From a bacterium (lineage in GTDB: Bacteria; Bacillota_I; Bacilli_A; RFN20; DUOF01), in NCBI GenBank assembly GCA_012839015.1, contig DUOF01000117.1, positions 1 to 6,909 on the forward strand: a stretch of 6,909 nt of DNA, given 5' to 3'. Shown in pieces: positions 1 through 6,274 of this stretch. A program made the translations under genes and the position numbers. Below the pieces are notes generated by a model. That model ran no database searches. It was given only the letters and a program-made list of their open reading frames with translations, and was not told where the DNA came from. How positions within the stretch are numbered: the first letter of the stretch is position 1; every line of letters starts with the position of its first letter.

Positions 1-115
1 AGTATTTAATATATATCATCCTATTTATCTAACATATATTGTTAATTATGCTAATTAGAGGCTGTTGATTTGGTAAAAATGTGATGCTATAGTTTAGATA
101 TAGAAAAGCAATTTC
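1..115. other. Non-coding 3' flank of the carrier protein gene
   Basis: This AT-rich stretch lies downstream of the leftward carrier protein gene. I see no open frame with a start and ribosome site on either strand, and no GC-rich hairpin followed by a T-run that would act as an intrinsic terminator. The only dyad is TAATTA-TGC-TAATTA (43-57), which is all A/T in its arms and is probably chance. If the carrier stop at 116-118 is read as a nonsense mutation, the same frame stays open leftward for 28 more codons to a TAG at 29-31. The first codons of that extension read E-I-A-F-L-Y-L, which could mimic the missing last helix of a carrier protein. Confidence 0.5.
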
Positions 116-298
116 CTATCTAGAGTTTTCCGGTATTATTTCATGAGCCGGAATTGCAACGTCATATGCATCATTGATTTCAGCAATTAAGGTAATAATA
201 TCAAAGGAGTCCAATATTTTATCATCAATCAATCTCGTGTTTGTTTTAAAATCAACCTCTGGATGTAATTCTTCAAGTATTTCAAATAATGCTTCCAT
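116..298 (-). CDS. Short acyl/peptidyl carrier protein (DltC-like), C-terminally truncated
   Basis: The 60-residue product matches the first three quarters of small carrier proteins of the DltC/ACP fold. An acidic N-terminal helix (1-14) is followed by the loop TRLIDDKILDSFDIITL. In that loop the serine of Asp-Ser (residue 31) is the expected phosphopantetheine attachment site, so the protein would carry an acyl or aminoacyl thioester in the cytoplasm. Helix II and the IPxxEIIPEN segment follow. Carrier proteins normally run about 75-80 residues, with a further helix after PEN(F)NS. Here the frame stops after P-E-N-S-R, so helix IV is missing. The start is well supported: TAAGGAGG sits 4 nt before the ATG. 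The gene lies 61 bp behind the adenylation gene, its natural loading partner. A DltC role is not claimed because the partner's pocket differs from DltA. Whether the truncated protein folds is uncertain. Confidence 0.8.
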   Translation of the reverse strand: MEALFEILEELHPEVDFKTNTRLIDDKILDSFDIITLIAEINDAYDVAIPAHEIIPENSR

Positions 299-302
299 AT
301 TT

Positions 303-310
303 CCTCCTTA
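303..310 (-). promoter_or_regulatory. Strong Shine-Dalgarno of the carrier gene
   Basis: On the minus strand TAAGGAGG is followed by four bases and then the ATG at 298-296. It fixes the carrier start. Its 5' base (310) is also the last base of the adjoining hairpin, and its TAA doubles as the stop of an eight-codon mini-frame that opens with the ATG at 334-332. Confidence 0.8.
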
Positions 311-334
311 TGAACAATGTGTCACATTATTCAT
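310..334 (-). promoter_or_regulatory. Intergenic RNA hairpin abutting the carrier ribosome site
   Basis: This 25-nt dyad is centred on base 322. On the + strand 11 of 12 base pairs around the centre match: arms ATGAA and AATGTG against CACATT and TTCAT, with one C/A mismatch at 315/329. In minus-strand RNA that mismatch becomes a U-G wobble, giving an 11-bp stem with a 3-nt loop. The stem ends exactly where the SD of the carrier gene begins. It has no U-tract after it on the minus strand, so it is not an ordinary terminator for the operon. A role in mRNA processing, 5' protection or control of carrier translation is inference. Confidence 0.6.
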
Positions 335-359
335 TTATGTCTTTTTTAGTTCTGATGTA

Positions 360-1877
360 TCATCTGTTTAAGTATCTTTCCTTCAAAGCTAATCTGTTAA
401 TTTTACCATTAGAAGTAAGTGGCATAACGTCAAGCTTCTCAACGAGATTAGGAACCATGTACCTGGGTAGCTTATTTTTGCAGTAATTTACAGTCTCTGC
501 TTTAGACACATCACCTACATAATATAGAATAATCTTCTTTTTGTCATTATCAAAAATACAACATACGCTTTGGATGCCTTCCATTTGATTCATGACCATT
601 TCTATTTCCCCAAGCTCAATACGATGCCCCATATGCTTTATTTGGTAGTCTTTTCTGGATATGAAGACAAGTTCTCCTCTTTCGTTAAGCTTGCCAATAT
701 CTCCAGTGCGGTAAATCAACTCTGGATAAATAGTGTTCAAAGGATTTTGTACAAAAACCTCATTAGTCTTGTCAAAATCATTGTAGTAACCTAGAGTAAG
801 CGATGTTCCTCTGATGCAAATCTCACCCTGTTCACCTTTTGAGGCCAGCTTGTCCTCATCATTTAAAAGCAAAATCTCAGTATTTTTAAAAGGCCTTCCA
901 ATAGGTATTGCTTCGTCCAAGGCGAATTCTCTGTCAACTTTATAGTAACAGGACATTCCCGTAGCCTCAGTAGGCCCGTAAAGGTTAATAAATTTAGCAT
1001 TAGGCAAGGCATTTCTCCATATATTATACTGCTTTATAGGGAAAACTTCACTTCCAAATGCTACTGTATGCAAATATTCAGGAATAATCTTTTCAAGTGC
1101 TCCAAGACCGGATATCAAGGTCAAAGCAGGAACAACCCAACACACTGTGTTAATTTTAAATTTATTCAAAAATTCAACCAGCTTTATAGGAAACATAAAC
1201 AATTCTTTAGGTATGATATAAGTCTTTGCACCAAATTTAAGAGTCGGATAAATTTCTTTTAAACAGGCATCAACGTAAAGAGGCGTCTGATTGCCAAAAA
1301 CTGTATCCTCAGATATTTCTAACACTTCAGATAGTGTTTCTATATAATCTATAACTGAACGATGGCAGGCAACCACACCCTTAGGCTTACCTGTTGAGCC
1401 TGATGTAAATACTATATAAATGGGATCTGTATCTATAGCCTTGTCCCTGATTTCATCCAAAGCAACTTGATTAATTGGCTTTTTAATCATATCGTCATAG
1501 GAATATACCGAACCATTAAAATCAAAGTTTTTCACAGAATCAATGGTTGTTTCATCACAAATAACCGCACCAGGCTTTAAATTTTGAAATATCAATTCTA
1601 TGCGGTGTCTTGGCATTTCATCGTCAATAGGAACATAATAGCAACCCCCATATACAACGCCTAAAAAGGCAACTATGGTGCTTGGATGCTTCCTCATAAA
1701 AACTACTATCGGTTCTTTATATCTTCCCTCTTCATGTAAAAATGTACCTATAGCTCTTGCATTATCATAAACAGTGCGGAATGACAGCTCATCGGTTTCA
1801 TTGGCATATGCGATTTTGTTCGGATGAACATTTACAATATTGTCTAAGTATTCTAATATATTATTTTGTCTTTTCAT
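360..1877 (-). CDS. Stand-alone amino acid adenylation domain (AMP-binding, DltA-like size)
   Basis: The 505-residue protein is a complete ANL-superfamily adenylation domain that would activate an amino acid with ATP and pass it to a carrier protein. Visible core motifs in order: A3 FTSGSTGKPKG (157-167), A4 region V-D-A-C (202-205), A5 NLYGPTEAT (298-306), A7 YRTGD (389-393), A8 hinge RKDYQIKHMGHRIELGEIE (408-426, hinge Asp410) and A10 TSNGK with catalytic Lys492. Asp203 is the usual anchor for the substrate amino group, so an amino acid rather than a fatty acid is expected. Manual alignment to GrsA gives pocket residues D203 A204 K207 W247 A273 G275 L299 G307 M308 K492. Lys207 suggests an acidic side chain, and the pocket is unlike DltA. 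There is no fused carrier or condensation domain. AGAGGGG lies 6 nt before the ATG. The gene starts 25 bp after the racemase and is followed by the carrier gene, consistent with one operon. Substrate remains inferred. Confidence 0.9.
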   Translation of the reverse strand: MKRQNNILEYLDNIVNVHPNKIAYANETDELSFRTVYDNARAIGTFLHEEGRYKEPIVVFMRKHPSTIVAFLGVVYGGCYYVPIDDEMPRHRIELIFQNLKPGAVICDETTIDSVKNFDFNGSVYSYDDMIKKPINQVALDEIRDKAIDTDPIYIVFTSGSTGKPKGVVACHRSVIDYIETLSEVLEISEDTVFGNQTPLYVDACLKEIYPTLKFGAKTYIIPKELFMFPIKLVEFLNKFKINTVCWVVPALTLISGLGALEKIIPEYLHTVAFGSEVFPIKQYNIWRNALPNAKFINLYGPTEATGMSCYYKVDREFALDEAIPIGRPFKNTEILLLNDEDKLASKGEQGEICIRGTSLTLGYYNDFDKTNEVFVQNPLNTIYPELIYRTGDIGKLNERGELVFISRKDYQIKHMGHRIELGEIEMVMNQMEGIQSVCCIFDNDKKKIILYYVGDVSKAETVNYCKNKLPRYMVPNLVEKLDVMPLTSNGKINRLALKERYLNR

Positions 1878-1902
1878 ATGATACCCCTCTTTGTATTTTG
1901 GG

Positions 1903-2619
1903 TTATGTAATCAAATTTTTATGCTCTTCTTTTACCGACGCACCTGAAAGCTCTATTGATTTAACTGCCAGAACCTCCATGGCATCCAAATAACCCGGTC
2001 CTGTTTGTCCGTCTCGCTTAATTAACGAAAGCTCGGTACAACCCAATATGATTACTTGAGCCCCTGCTGCTCTTAATTCTTGTTCCACAAATCTAAAATC
2101 ATTAATATTATAAGGCTTGTTAGCCTTAATATCGTCATATATTATGCTCATTACCTTTTTTTGGGACTTATCGCTCGGAGTTACAACCTTAATGCCCTGT
2201 TTCTCCAGCTCATCTTTAAAAAAACCACCACTGATTGTCCCGTCAGTGGCCATAATACCAACCTTGTCAATGCTTTTAGATTTTAAATAATCAGCTGTTT
2301 CTCTGAGCATATTAATAATAGGTACTTCTATATTTTTTAATAGTTCTTCATAAAAAAAATGAGCGGTTATACACGGTATGGCTATGTGCTGCACACCTTG
2401 ACCAACCAGTGATTTTCCAATGGCTATAATAGCATCAAGAGGGCTTTCCTTACTTTTGCCTAGAATATAATCCGTGCGATCGGGAATAGCAGGATGATTG
2501 TATATAATCATTGGCACATGCTCCCGATCATTTTTTGCATCTGTCATTTTAACCACCAATTCAAGATAATAGGCAGTTGCCATCGGACCTAGTCCTCCAA
2601 TAACACCCAGTTCTTTCGT
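1903..2619 (-). CDS. Aspartate/glutamate-family amino acid racemase with an apparent ACG start
   Basis: The protein belongs to the cofactor-independent Asp/Glu racemase superfamily, which interconverts L- and D-amino acids with two cysteines. Both are present: IPCITAH (Cys83) and LGCTELSL (Cys194), counted from the proposed start. The spacing is close to Pyrococcus aspartate racemase (Cys82/Cys194, from memory). The first ATG in frame is at 2583, but that would remove LGVIGGLGP, the conserved glycine-rich first strand and loop. The frame codes for that segment upstream without interruption. It begins T-K-E-L-G-V-I-G-G-L-G-P where relatives read M-K-K-L-G-V-I-G-G-L-G-P. The Thr is ACG at 2619-2617, and AAAGGGGG sits 7 nt before it. 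From ACG the product is 238 residues, the normal family length. No ATG, GTG or TTG exists between there and the in-frame stop at 2664-2662. The gene lies 25 bp before the adenylation gene, to which it probably supplies a D-amino acid. Exact substrate is unknown. Confidence 0.88.
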   Translation of the reverse strand, partial: TKELGVIGGLGPMATAYYLELVVKMTDAKNDREHVPMIIYNHPAIPDRTDYILGKSKESPLDAIIAIGKSLVGQGVQHIAIPCITAHFFYEELLKNIEVPIINMLRETADYLKSKSIDKVGIMATDGTISGGFFKDELEKQGIKVVTPSDKSQKKVMSIIYDDIKANKPYNINDFRFVEQELRAAGAQVIILGCTELSLIKRDGQTGPGYLDAMEVLAVKSIELSGASVKEEHKNLIT

Positions 2620-2634
2620 AAGTATTCCCCCTTT
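2620..2634 (-). promoter_or_regulatory. Shine-Dalgarno that decides the racemase start
   Basis: On the minus strand AAAGGGGG (2634-2627) is followed by seven bases and then ACG at 2619-2617. The spacing is ideal for initiation at that codon and far too long (about 43 nt) for the ATG at 2583. This is the main evidence that translation was designed to start at 2619. The sequence immediately upstream is TGA (2636-2634), which closes the short frame noted at 2634-2709. Confidence 0.7.
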
Positions 2635-2709
2635 CAGGGTTTTTCTATTTGTATAAATTCTTCATTCGTGGCGATTAATCCATAATCAGACCCAAGTTTT
2701 TTTGAACTC
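2634..2709 (-). other. Possible 3' remnant of an unidentified gene, or a chance open frame
   Basis: Between the first transglutaminase gene (stop at 2712-2710) and the racemase, one frame is open and ends in TGA at 2636-2634, directly on the racemase SD. Its last residues read LGSDYGLIATNEEFIQIEKP. That placement, with the stop touching the next gene's SD, is typical of a neighbouring gene in an operon. The frame extends rightward into the transglutaminase gene in the +1 frame as far as a TTG at 2747-2745, but no good SD is visible there. I do not recognise the sequence. It could be the tail of a gene lost by rearrangement, or chance, since some 25 open codons are not rare. Confidence 0.25.
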
Positions 2710-4344
2710 TTACTTTTCAGGGGTTCTTGGGTAGTTACTCTTATCAAACCTATAATAGTAATTATCTTTGCCTACCCTTGCTGAAAATGCATCCATTTCA
2801 GCATCTGTCAGCATAAATGATACCAATTTGGGGATGTGGATACATGCGTCAAAATGGTACCAACCCTCTCCATAATTAACTAAATGCCAGTAATGCCTTG
2901 CCTCTCCGGGTTTTGTAAGTCTTTCAACTCTCATAGTCTCCATACCTATTCTGTTTAAAAATAGCTCTGACATGGCAAAGTAGGTAAAGCAATCACCTAC
3001 AGCATTAGTAATTCCGTTATAGGCTTCAAACATCCAATCAGTTTTATCAGAATAACCTGTATAGGTAAGATGTTTGTTAACATACTCATATATTTCCCAA
3101 GCCTTTTCTCTCAATGTCATATCGGGAGTGGTAATCCTCGCCAGTATCTCATCTGCGAGAGCCTCAAGCTGTTCCATAGTAACGGTCATTTCTTTAACAT
3201 TGCATTTAGCTTCTTTTGTTGATGTATTTCCTGAAGAATCTGTAGCAGTGTAGATTACATTGTAGGTTCCCACTTCCTTCTGATTAACCTGTGAACTATC
3301 TACCGATACAGAAATCTCTCCATCTCTGTTGTCATATACATATACACCCTTCTTATAAGAAACCGGATTATTAATATATATTGTTAAGTCCTTAACACCA
3401 TAGATAGCTGGTGGTTCTGTATCCTGAACAACAGTTAACATGGCCTCAAGTTCTGTCTCATTGCCTCCCTCATCAGTCAGCAAAAGCTTAACAACCTGGT
3501 CGCCAGGGCGGGTAAAATCCGGTTGTTCCTTATAGGCAACTGTAACATTAGTGGCATCAACTATTTTACTTACAAATCGTGAAGCCTCAATAGTATCATT
3601 TTGCCATACCTTTTGGTTTACAGTTTCCCCTTTTGGTGCAGTTAAATCAGTTACTAATATATTTGACTCATAAACAATATCATTAATCAAAACTTTTGCA
3701 GGATAGGTACCAAGCTTCTCCGGCACACTTTGTGGTTCTATTAAGGTAGCAGCAGGTAGATCATTTTTTTCCTTTAGGAAGGATTCAAGATTCAATGCTC
3801 TGTTTAAAATATCTACTTTTATTGTCTCCTTTGTTTTGGAAACTCTTAATTTAGCTTGAAATTCAGATTTGTTCCCTGAGCTGTCTACAAGAAGCAAATC
3901 CACATTCTGTGTTCCAATCTTGTTAAAATCAGGCGTAGCCTTATATGAAACACTAACACTTGTAGCGTCTGTTATTTGTTTTATAAATTCTTGTGGCTCT
4001 ACAGCTCTACTTTCATACAAATCTATATTCTTAATCTCTGCTTGAGGAGCAGTGGTATCTTTTACTTCTAACCTAACATTATATTTACGCCCATCTGATG
4101 CAATCTTTATTTTATGCACTCCTGGTTGGTTCAGGTCAATAAGGCTCATATCTGTAATATAATCTGCTTGTACTGTGCTTTTCTTTAAAAATACATTAGC
4201 GCTAGGCAACTCAGCACCAGCTTCTGTTACAATCTTCTTATTTATATTATTATACTTAAACGCATTAACAAACAGTAATATTAGTAAAGTAATTAATATA
4301 CATACTAGTATATAAAATCTATAAATCCTTTTGTTCTTTCTCAT
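2710..4344 (-). CDS. Membrane-anchored Ig-like/transglutaminase-like surface protein (copy 1)
   Basis: The 544-residue protein begins with basic residues and one hydrophobic segment (about 7-28) that would anchor it with the rest outside the cell. Four Ig-like or beta-rich modules then alternate in two related pairs (roughly 40-170 and 175-310). A DUF5011-type Ig domain follows (IYGVKDLTIYINNPVSYKKG to TATDSSGNTSTKE, about 314-382). The C-terminal transglutaminase-like domain (about 390-505) has the triad Cys in VGDCFTYF (residue 452), His in ARHYWHLV (484) and Asp in GWYHFDAC (499). The family uses this triad for amide transfer or peptide cleavage, and many bacterial members have no known substrate. 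The ATG at 4344 is chosen over one at 4401: GGAGG lies 5 nt before it, it matches the paralogue's N-terminus and length (543), and a promoter -10 overlaps 4401. No sortase signal is seen. Confidence 0.88.
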   Translation of the reverse strand: MRKNKRIYRFYILVCILITLLILLFVNAFKYNNINKKIVTEAGAELPSANVFLKKSTVQADYITDMSLIDLNQPGVHKIKIASDGRKYNVRLEVKDTTAPQAEIKNIDLYESRAVEPQEFIKQITDATSVSVSYKATPDFNKIGTQNVDLLLVDSSGNKSEFQAKLRVSKTKETIKVDILNRALNLESFLKEKNDLPAATLIEPQSVPEKLGTYPAKVLINDIVYESNILVTDLTAPKGETVNQKVWQNDTIEASRFVSKIVDATNVTVAYKEQPDFTRPGDQVVKLLLTDEGGNETELEAMLTVVQDTEPPAIYGVKDLTIYINNPVSYKKGVYVYDNRDGEISVSVDSSQVNQKEVGTYNVIYTATDSSGNTSTKEAKCNVKEMTVTMEQLEALADEILARITTPDMTLREKAWEIYEYVNKHLTYTGYSDKTDWMFEAYNGITNAVGDCFTYFAMSELFLNRIGMETMRVERLTKPGEARHYWHLVNYGEGWYHFDACIHIPKLVSFMLTDAEMDAFSARVGKDNYYYRFDKSNYPRTPEK

Positions 4345-4349
4345 AAAAG

Positions 4350-4354
4350 CCTCC
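4350..4354 (-). promoter_or_regulatory. Shine-Dalgarno that sets the start of transglutaminase copy 1
   Basis: GGAGG on the minus strand is followed by CTTTT and the ATG at 4344-4342. The upstream paralogue has the same arrangement, GGAGGG-TTCTT-ATG at 6121-6108. Two further in-frame ATGs exist upstream: the one at 4356-4354 overlaps this SD and the one at 4401 lacks any SD, so both are rejected as starts. Confidence 0.75.
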
Positions 4355-4399
4355 ATATGTGTAGAAAACGAAAAATATCTCTCTAATAAATCGTAATAC

Positions 4400-4427
4400 A
4401 TTTTAACATAAATGCACCATAAAACAA
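4400..4427 (-). promoter_or_regulatory. Candidate sigma-A promoter before transglutaminase copy 1
   Basis: The minus strand has TTGTTT (4427-4422), a 16-bp spacer and TAAAAT (4405-4400). The -10 is preceded by TGT, which makes it an extended -10 element. The -10 matches consensus at five of six positions; the -35 is weak. Transcription would start near 4393 and leave a leader of about 50 nt to the ATG at 4344. It could drive copy 1 and perhaps the racemase, adenylation and carrier genes behind it, since no terminator is visible between them. Confidence 0.45.
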
Positions 4428-4478
4428 ACCCCCTCTGTTGATGGCGAAATGTTTTTGTAACATATTTTATACTTCATT

Positions 4479-6110
4479 TTATTTTTCGGGAGTCGCAGGA
4501 TACTTTTCCTTGTCATGTCTATAATAATATGCATTATTCCCTCTTTTTCGAGAATACTCCTCAGCTTCCGCATCAGTTAGCATGAATGAAAAAAACTCTG
4601 GTTTATGTATACAGGGATCAAAATGATACCAACCATCACCACAGTTTATCATGTGCCAATAATGGTTTGTATCTCCTTCATACTTTAGCCTCTCTACTCT
4701 TATATTGGGAATACCTACTCTATTAAGCATCAAATCCGATACTGAAAAATATGTATAACAATCTCCCGGGCTTTTTAACATTCCATAATAGGCTTCAGTA
4801 AACATGTCCGCTTTGTGAGACACCCCTATGTAATAAACGTTTTTATTTATATATTTATAAATCGCCAGAGCTTTTTCTCTGAGGGTCATATCTTCTTTAA
4901 TGATTCTTGCCAAGATTTCATCCGCCATTTTTATAACTTCATCTGGGTCAATAGTGTAATTAATAACTGTATAAGTCACTTCCTTTTGAGCTGTGTTACC
5001 ACTGGAATCGGTAGCACTGTAAATCACCTTATAAGAGCCCTCTTCCTTTATGTTAACCCTACTACTATCAACCTCTAATTCGATTTCATTATCTCTGTTG
5101 TCTACAACATATATCCCCTTTTTATATGCAACAGGCTTATTTAGGTAAATTGTTCTATCCTCAGCCCCATATATTATTGGTGGCTCTGTATCAATCATTA
5201 ATGTAAGATTAACTTCGAGTACAGACTGATTATTACTTTGATCTGTCAGAAGTATTTTCACTTTTTGATCCCCCCCACAGCTTAGATCAGGCTCTGTCAA
5301 AAAGCTTACTGAAACATCTGTGGCATCAACTATTTCAGTTACAAAATCAGCAGCATTAAACTCTTCATTGCTCCAAAATGTTCTGTCTACCGCAATACCT
5401 GTTGGTGGAACGGTATCCACTACCTCCACTTTTGATTCGTAATCAATATTATCAATACTAATATAAATAGGATATGTGCCAAGACTTCCAGGCACGAAAG
5501 AGGTCTTAGTAAACGAGGCTCTGGCTGCATCATTTTTGTCCTTTAGGAAGATATCCACACCAAAATTCTCGTCATTAATTTCAACTTTGCCACTTTCCAA
5601 AACTTTAGATATTCTTAGATTTACTTCATGCTCTGATTTGTTGCCTGATGTATCTTCAAGCACTAGCACCACCTTTTGATTACCTGTCAAACTATAATCA
5701 GGTTCAGCTTTATAAGTAATAATTACATCAGTGGCGTCAGTGATGGTTTCTATAAATTCTTGAGGCTCCACGGTTCTGGCCTCATAAAGATCCAAATCAT
5801 TTGTTTTTGCTTCAGGAGCAATAGTATCCTTAACTTCCAGTTTTACTTTATACTTTCGTCCCTTAAATTCTATCCTAATATCGTAGGTACCAGGCAAGTT
5901 TAAGTTTAGTTGATCTGTATCTGTAATATATTCTGCATAATCACTAATATCTTTCAAAAAGACACTGGCCGGGGGAAGTTCTGAACCAGCCTCAACAATT
6001 ACCTTTTCATTTATATTTTTATAAGTAATAGAGCTTCCGATTAGAAGAATAACTAAGAGAAAGGCTATACCTACAACATATAATTTATAGTTCATTTTTA
6101 TCTTTCGCAT
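4479..6110 (-). CDS. Membrane-anchored Ig-like/transglutaminase-like surface protein (copy 2)
   Basis: This 543-residue paralogue of the next gene downstream is collinear with it along its whole length. It has a hydrophobic anchor at about 8-28 and beta-rich modules at about 38-95, 105-170, 175-233 and 240-305. A DUF5011-type Ig domain follows (about 313-382, IYGAEDRTIYLNKPVAYKKG to TATDSSGNT). The transglutaminase-like core has Cys451 (PGDCYTYF), His483 (TNHYWHM) and Asp498 (GWYHFDPC), so it is probably active. A second cysteine two residues after the catalytic Asp (Cys500) is shared with the paralogue, as is the closing segment SFMLTDAE...YYYR.DK..YP.TPEK. GGAGGG lies 5 nt before the ATG. 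It is the first gene of the leftward group and is separated from copy 1 by 134 bp that contain a candidate promoter, so each copy may be transcribed separately. Substrate unknown; roles in wall cross-linking or processing are guesses. Confidence 0.88.
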   Translation of the reverse strand: MRKIKMNYKLYVVGIAFLLVILLIGSSITYKNINEKVIVEAGSELPPASVFLKDISDYAEYITDTDQLNLNLPGTYDIRIEFKGRKYKVKLEVKDTIAPEAKTNDLDLYEARTVEPQEFIETITDATDVIITYKAEPDYSLTGNQKVVLVLEDTSGNKSEHEVNLRISKVLESGKVEINDENFGVDIFLKDKNDAARASFTKTSFVPGSLGTYPIYISIDNIDYESKVEVVDTVPPTGIAVDRTFWSNEEFNAADFVTEIVDATDVSVSFLTEPDLSCGGDQKVKILLTDQSNNQSVLEVNLTLMIDTEPPIIYGAEDRTIYLNKPVAYKKGIYVVDNRDNEIELEVDSSRVNIKEEGSYKVIYSATDSSGNTAQKEVTYTVINYTIDPDEVIKMADEILARIIKEDMTLREKALAIYKYINKNVYYIGVSHKADMFTEAYYGMLKSPGDCYTYFSVSDLMLNRVGIPNIRVERLKYEGDTNHYWHMINCGDGWYHFDPCIHKPEFFSFMLTDAEAEEYSRKRGNNAYYYRHDKEKYPATPEK

Positions 6111-6155
6111 AAGAACCCTCCAAGCTTAATGCTAATAATGAAAAATACACAATCA

Positions 6156-6164
6156 AGTATAGCA
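6156..6164 (-). promoter_or_regulatory. Candidate extended -10 promoter of transglutaminase copy 2
   Basis: TGC-TATACT on the minus strand is an extended -10 with five of six consensus bases. No convincing -35 lies at 16-18 bp, which is common for extended -10 promoters. Transcription would start near 6149, about 40 nt before the ATG at 6110. Confidence 0.45.
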
Positions 6165-6274
6165 TAAAAACTGGTTAATATTTCCCTTATAATTTAAAAA
6201 TTGATTAATTATTATAAGTAAATATAAAAATACACCTTTAAAGGACACTTTTCGCTACTATCCATCATAAATGC

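Larger units (their letters stand above)
2710..6110 (-). repeat. Tandem gene duplication of the Ig/transglutaminase gene
   Basis: The two genes at 2710-4344 and 4479-6110 are direct tandem copies, nearly equal in length (544 and 543 residues) with the same domain order. Long identical or near-identical stretches occur, such as ATDSSGNT, MTLREKA, VEPQEFI and SFMLTDAE. The copies differ at many positions, and their DNA is visibly diverged, so the duplication is old. SD and spacer before both starts are nearly the same, which indicates that the ribosome site was duplicated with the gene. Confidence 0.85.

Noticed and set aside
43..57. TAATTA-TGC-TAATTA dyad as a terminator
   Set aside because: The arms are pure A/T, no T-run follows, and such dyads are expected by chance in this composition.
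360..1877. Naming the adenylation gene dltA and the carrier dltC
   Set aside because: Length and architecture fit, but the pocket residues (Lys at position 239, Trp at 278) differ from D-alanine-activating DltA, and no dltB or dltD is present.
174..1993. Rightward open frames of 64-78 codons inside the carrier, adenylation and racemase genes
   Set aside because: They lie antisense to strongly supported genes, have no recognisable motifs and no convincing SD sites, and are shadows of the real frames.
2581..2583. ATG at 2583 as the start of the racemase (226 residues)
   Set aside because: It has no SD and removes the conserved LGVIGGLGP strand that is encoded in frame directly upstream.
4345..4401. 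ATG at 4401 as the start of transglutaminase copy 1 (563 residues)
   Set aside because: The extra 19 residues have no counterpart in the paralogue, no SD precedes 4401, the ATG overlaps a candidate -10, and GGAGG lies correctly before the ATG at 4344.
4345..4478. Intrinsic terminator between the two transglutaminase genes
   Set aside because: A G-run and T-rich stretch are present (around 4420-4435), but no stem of useful length pairs next to them.
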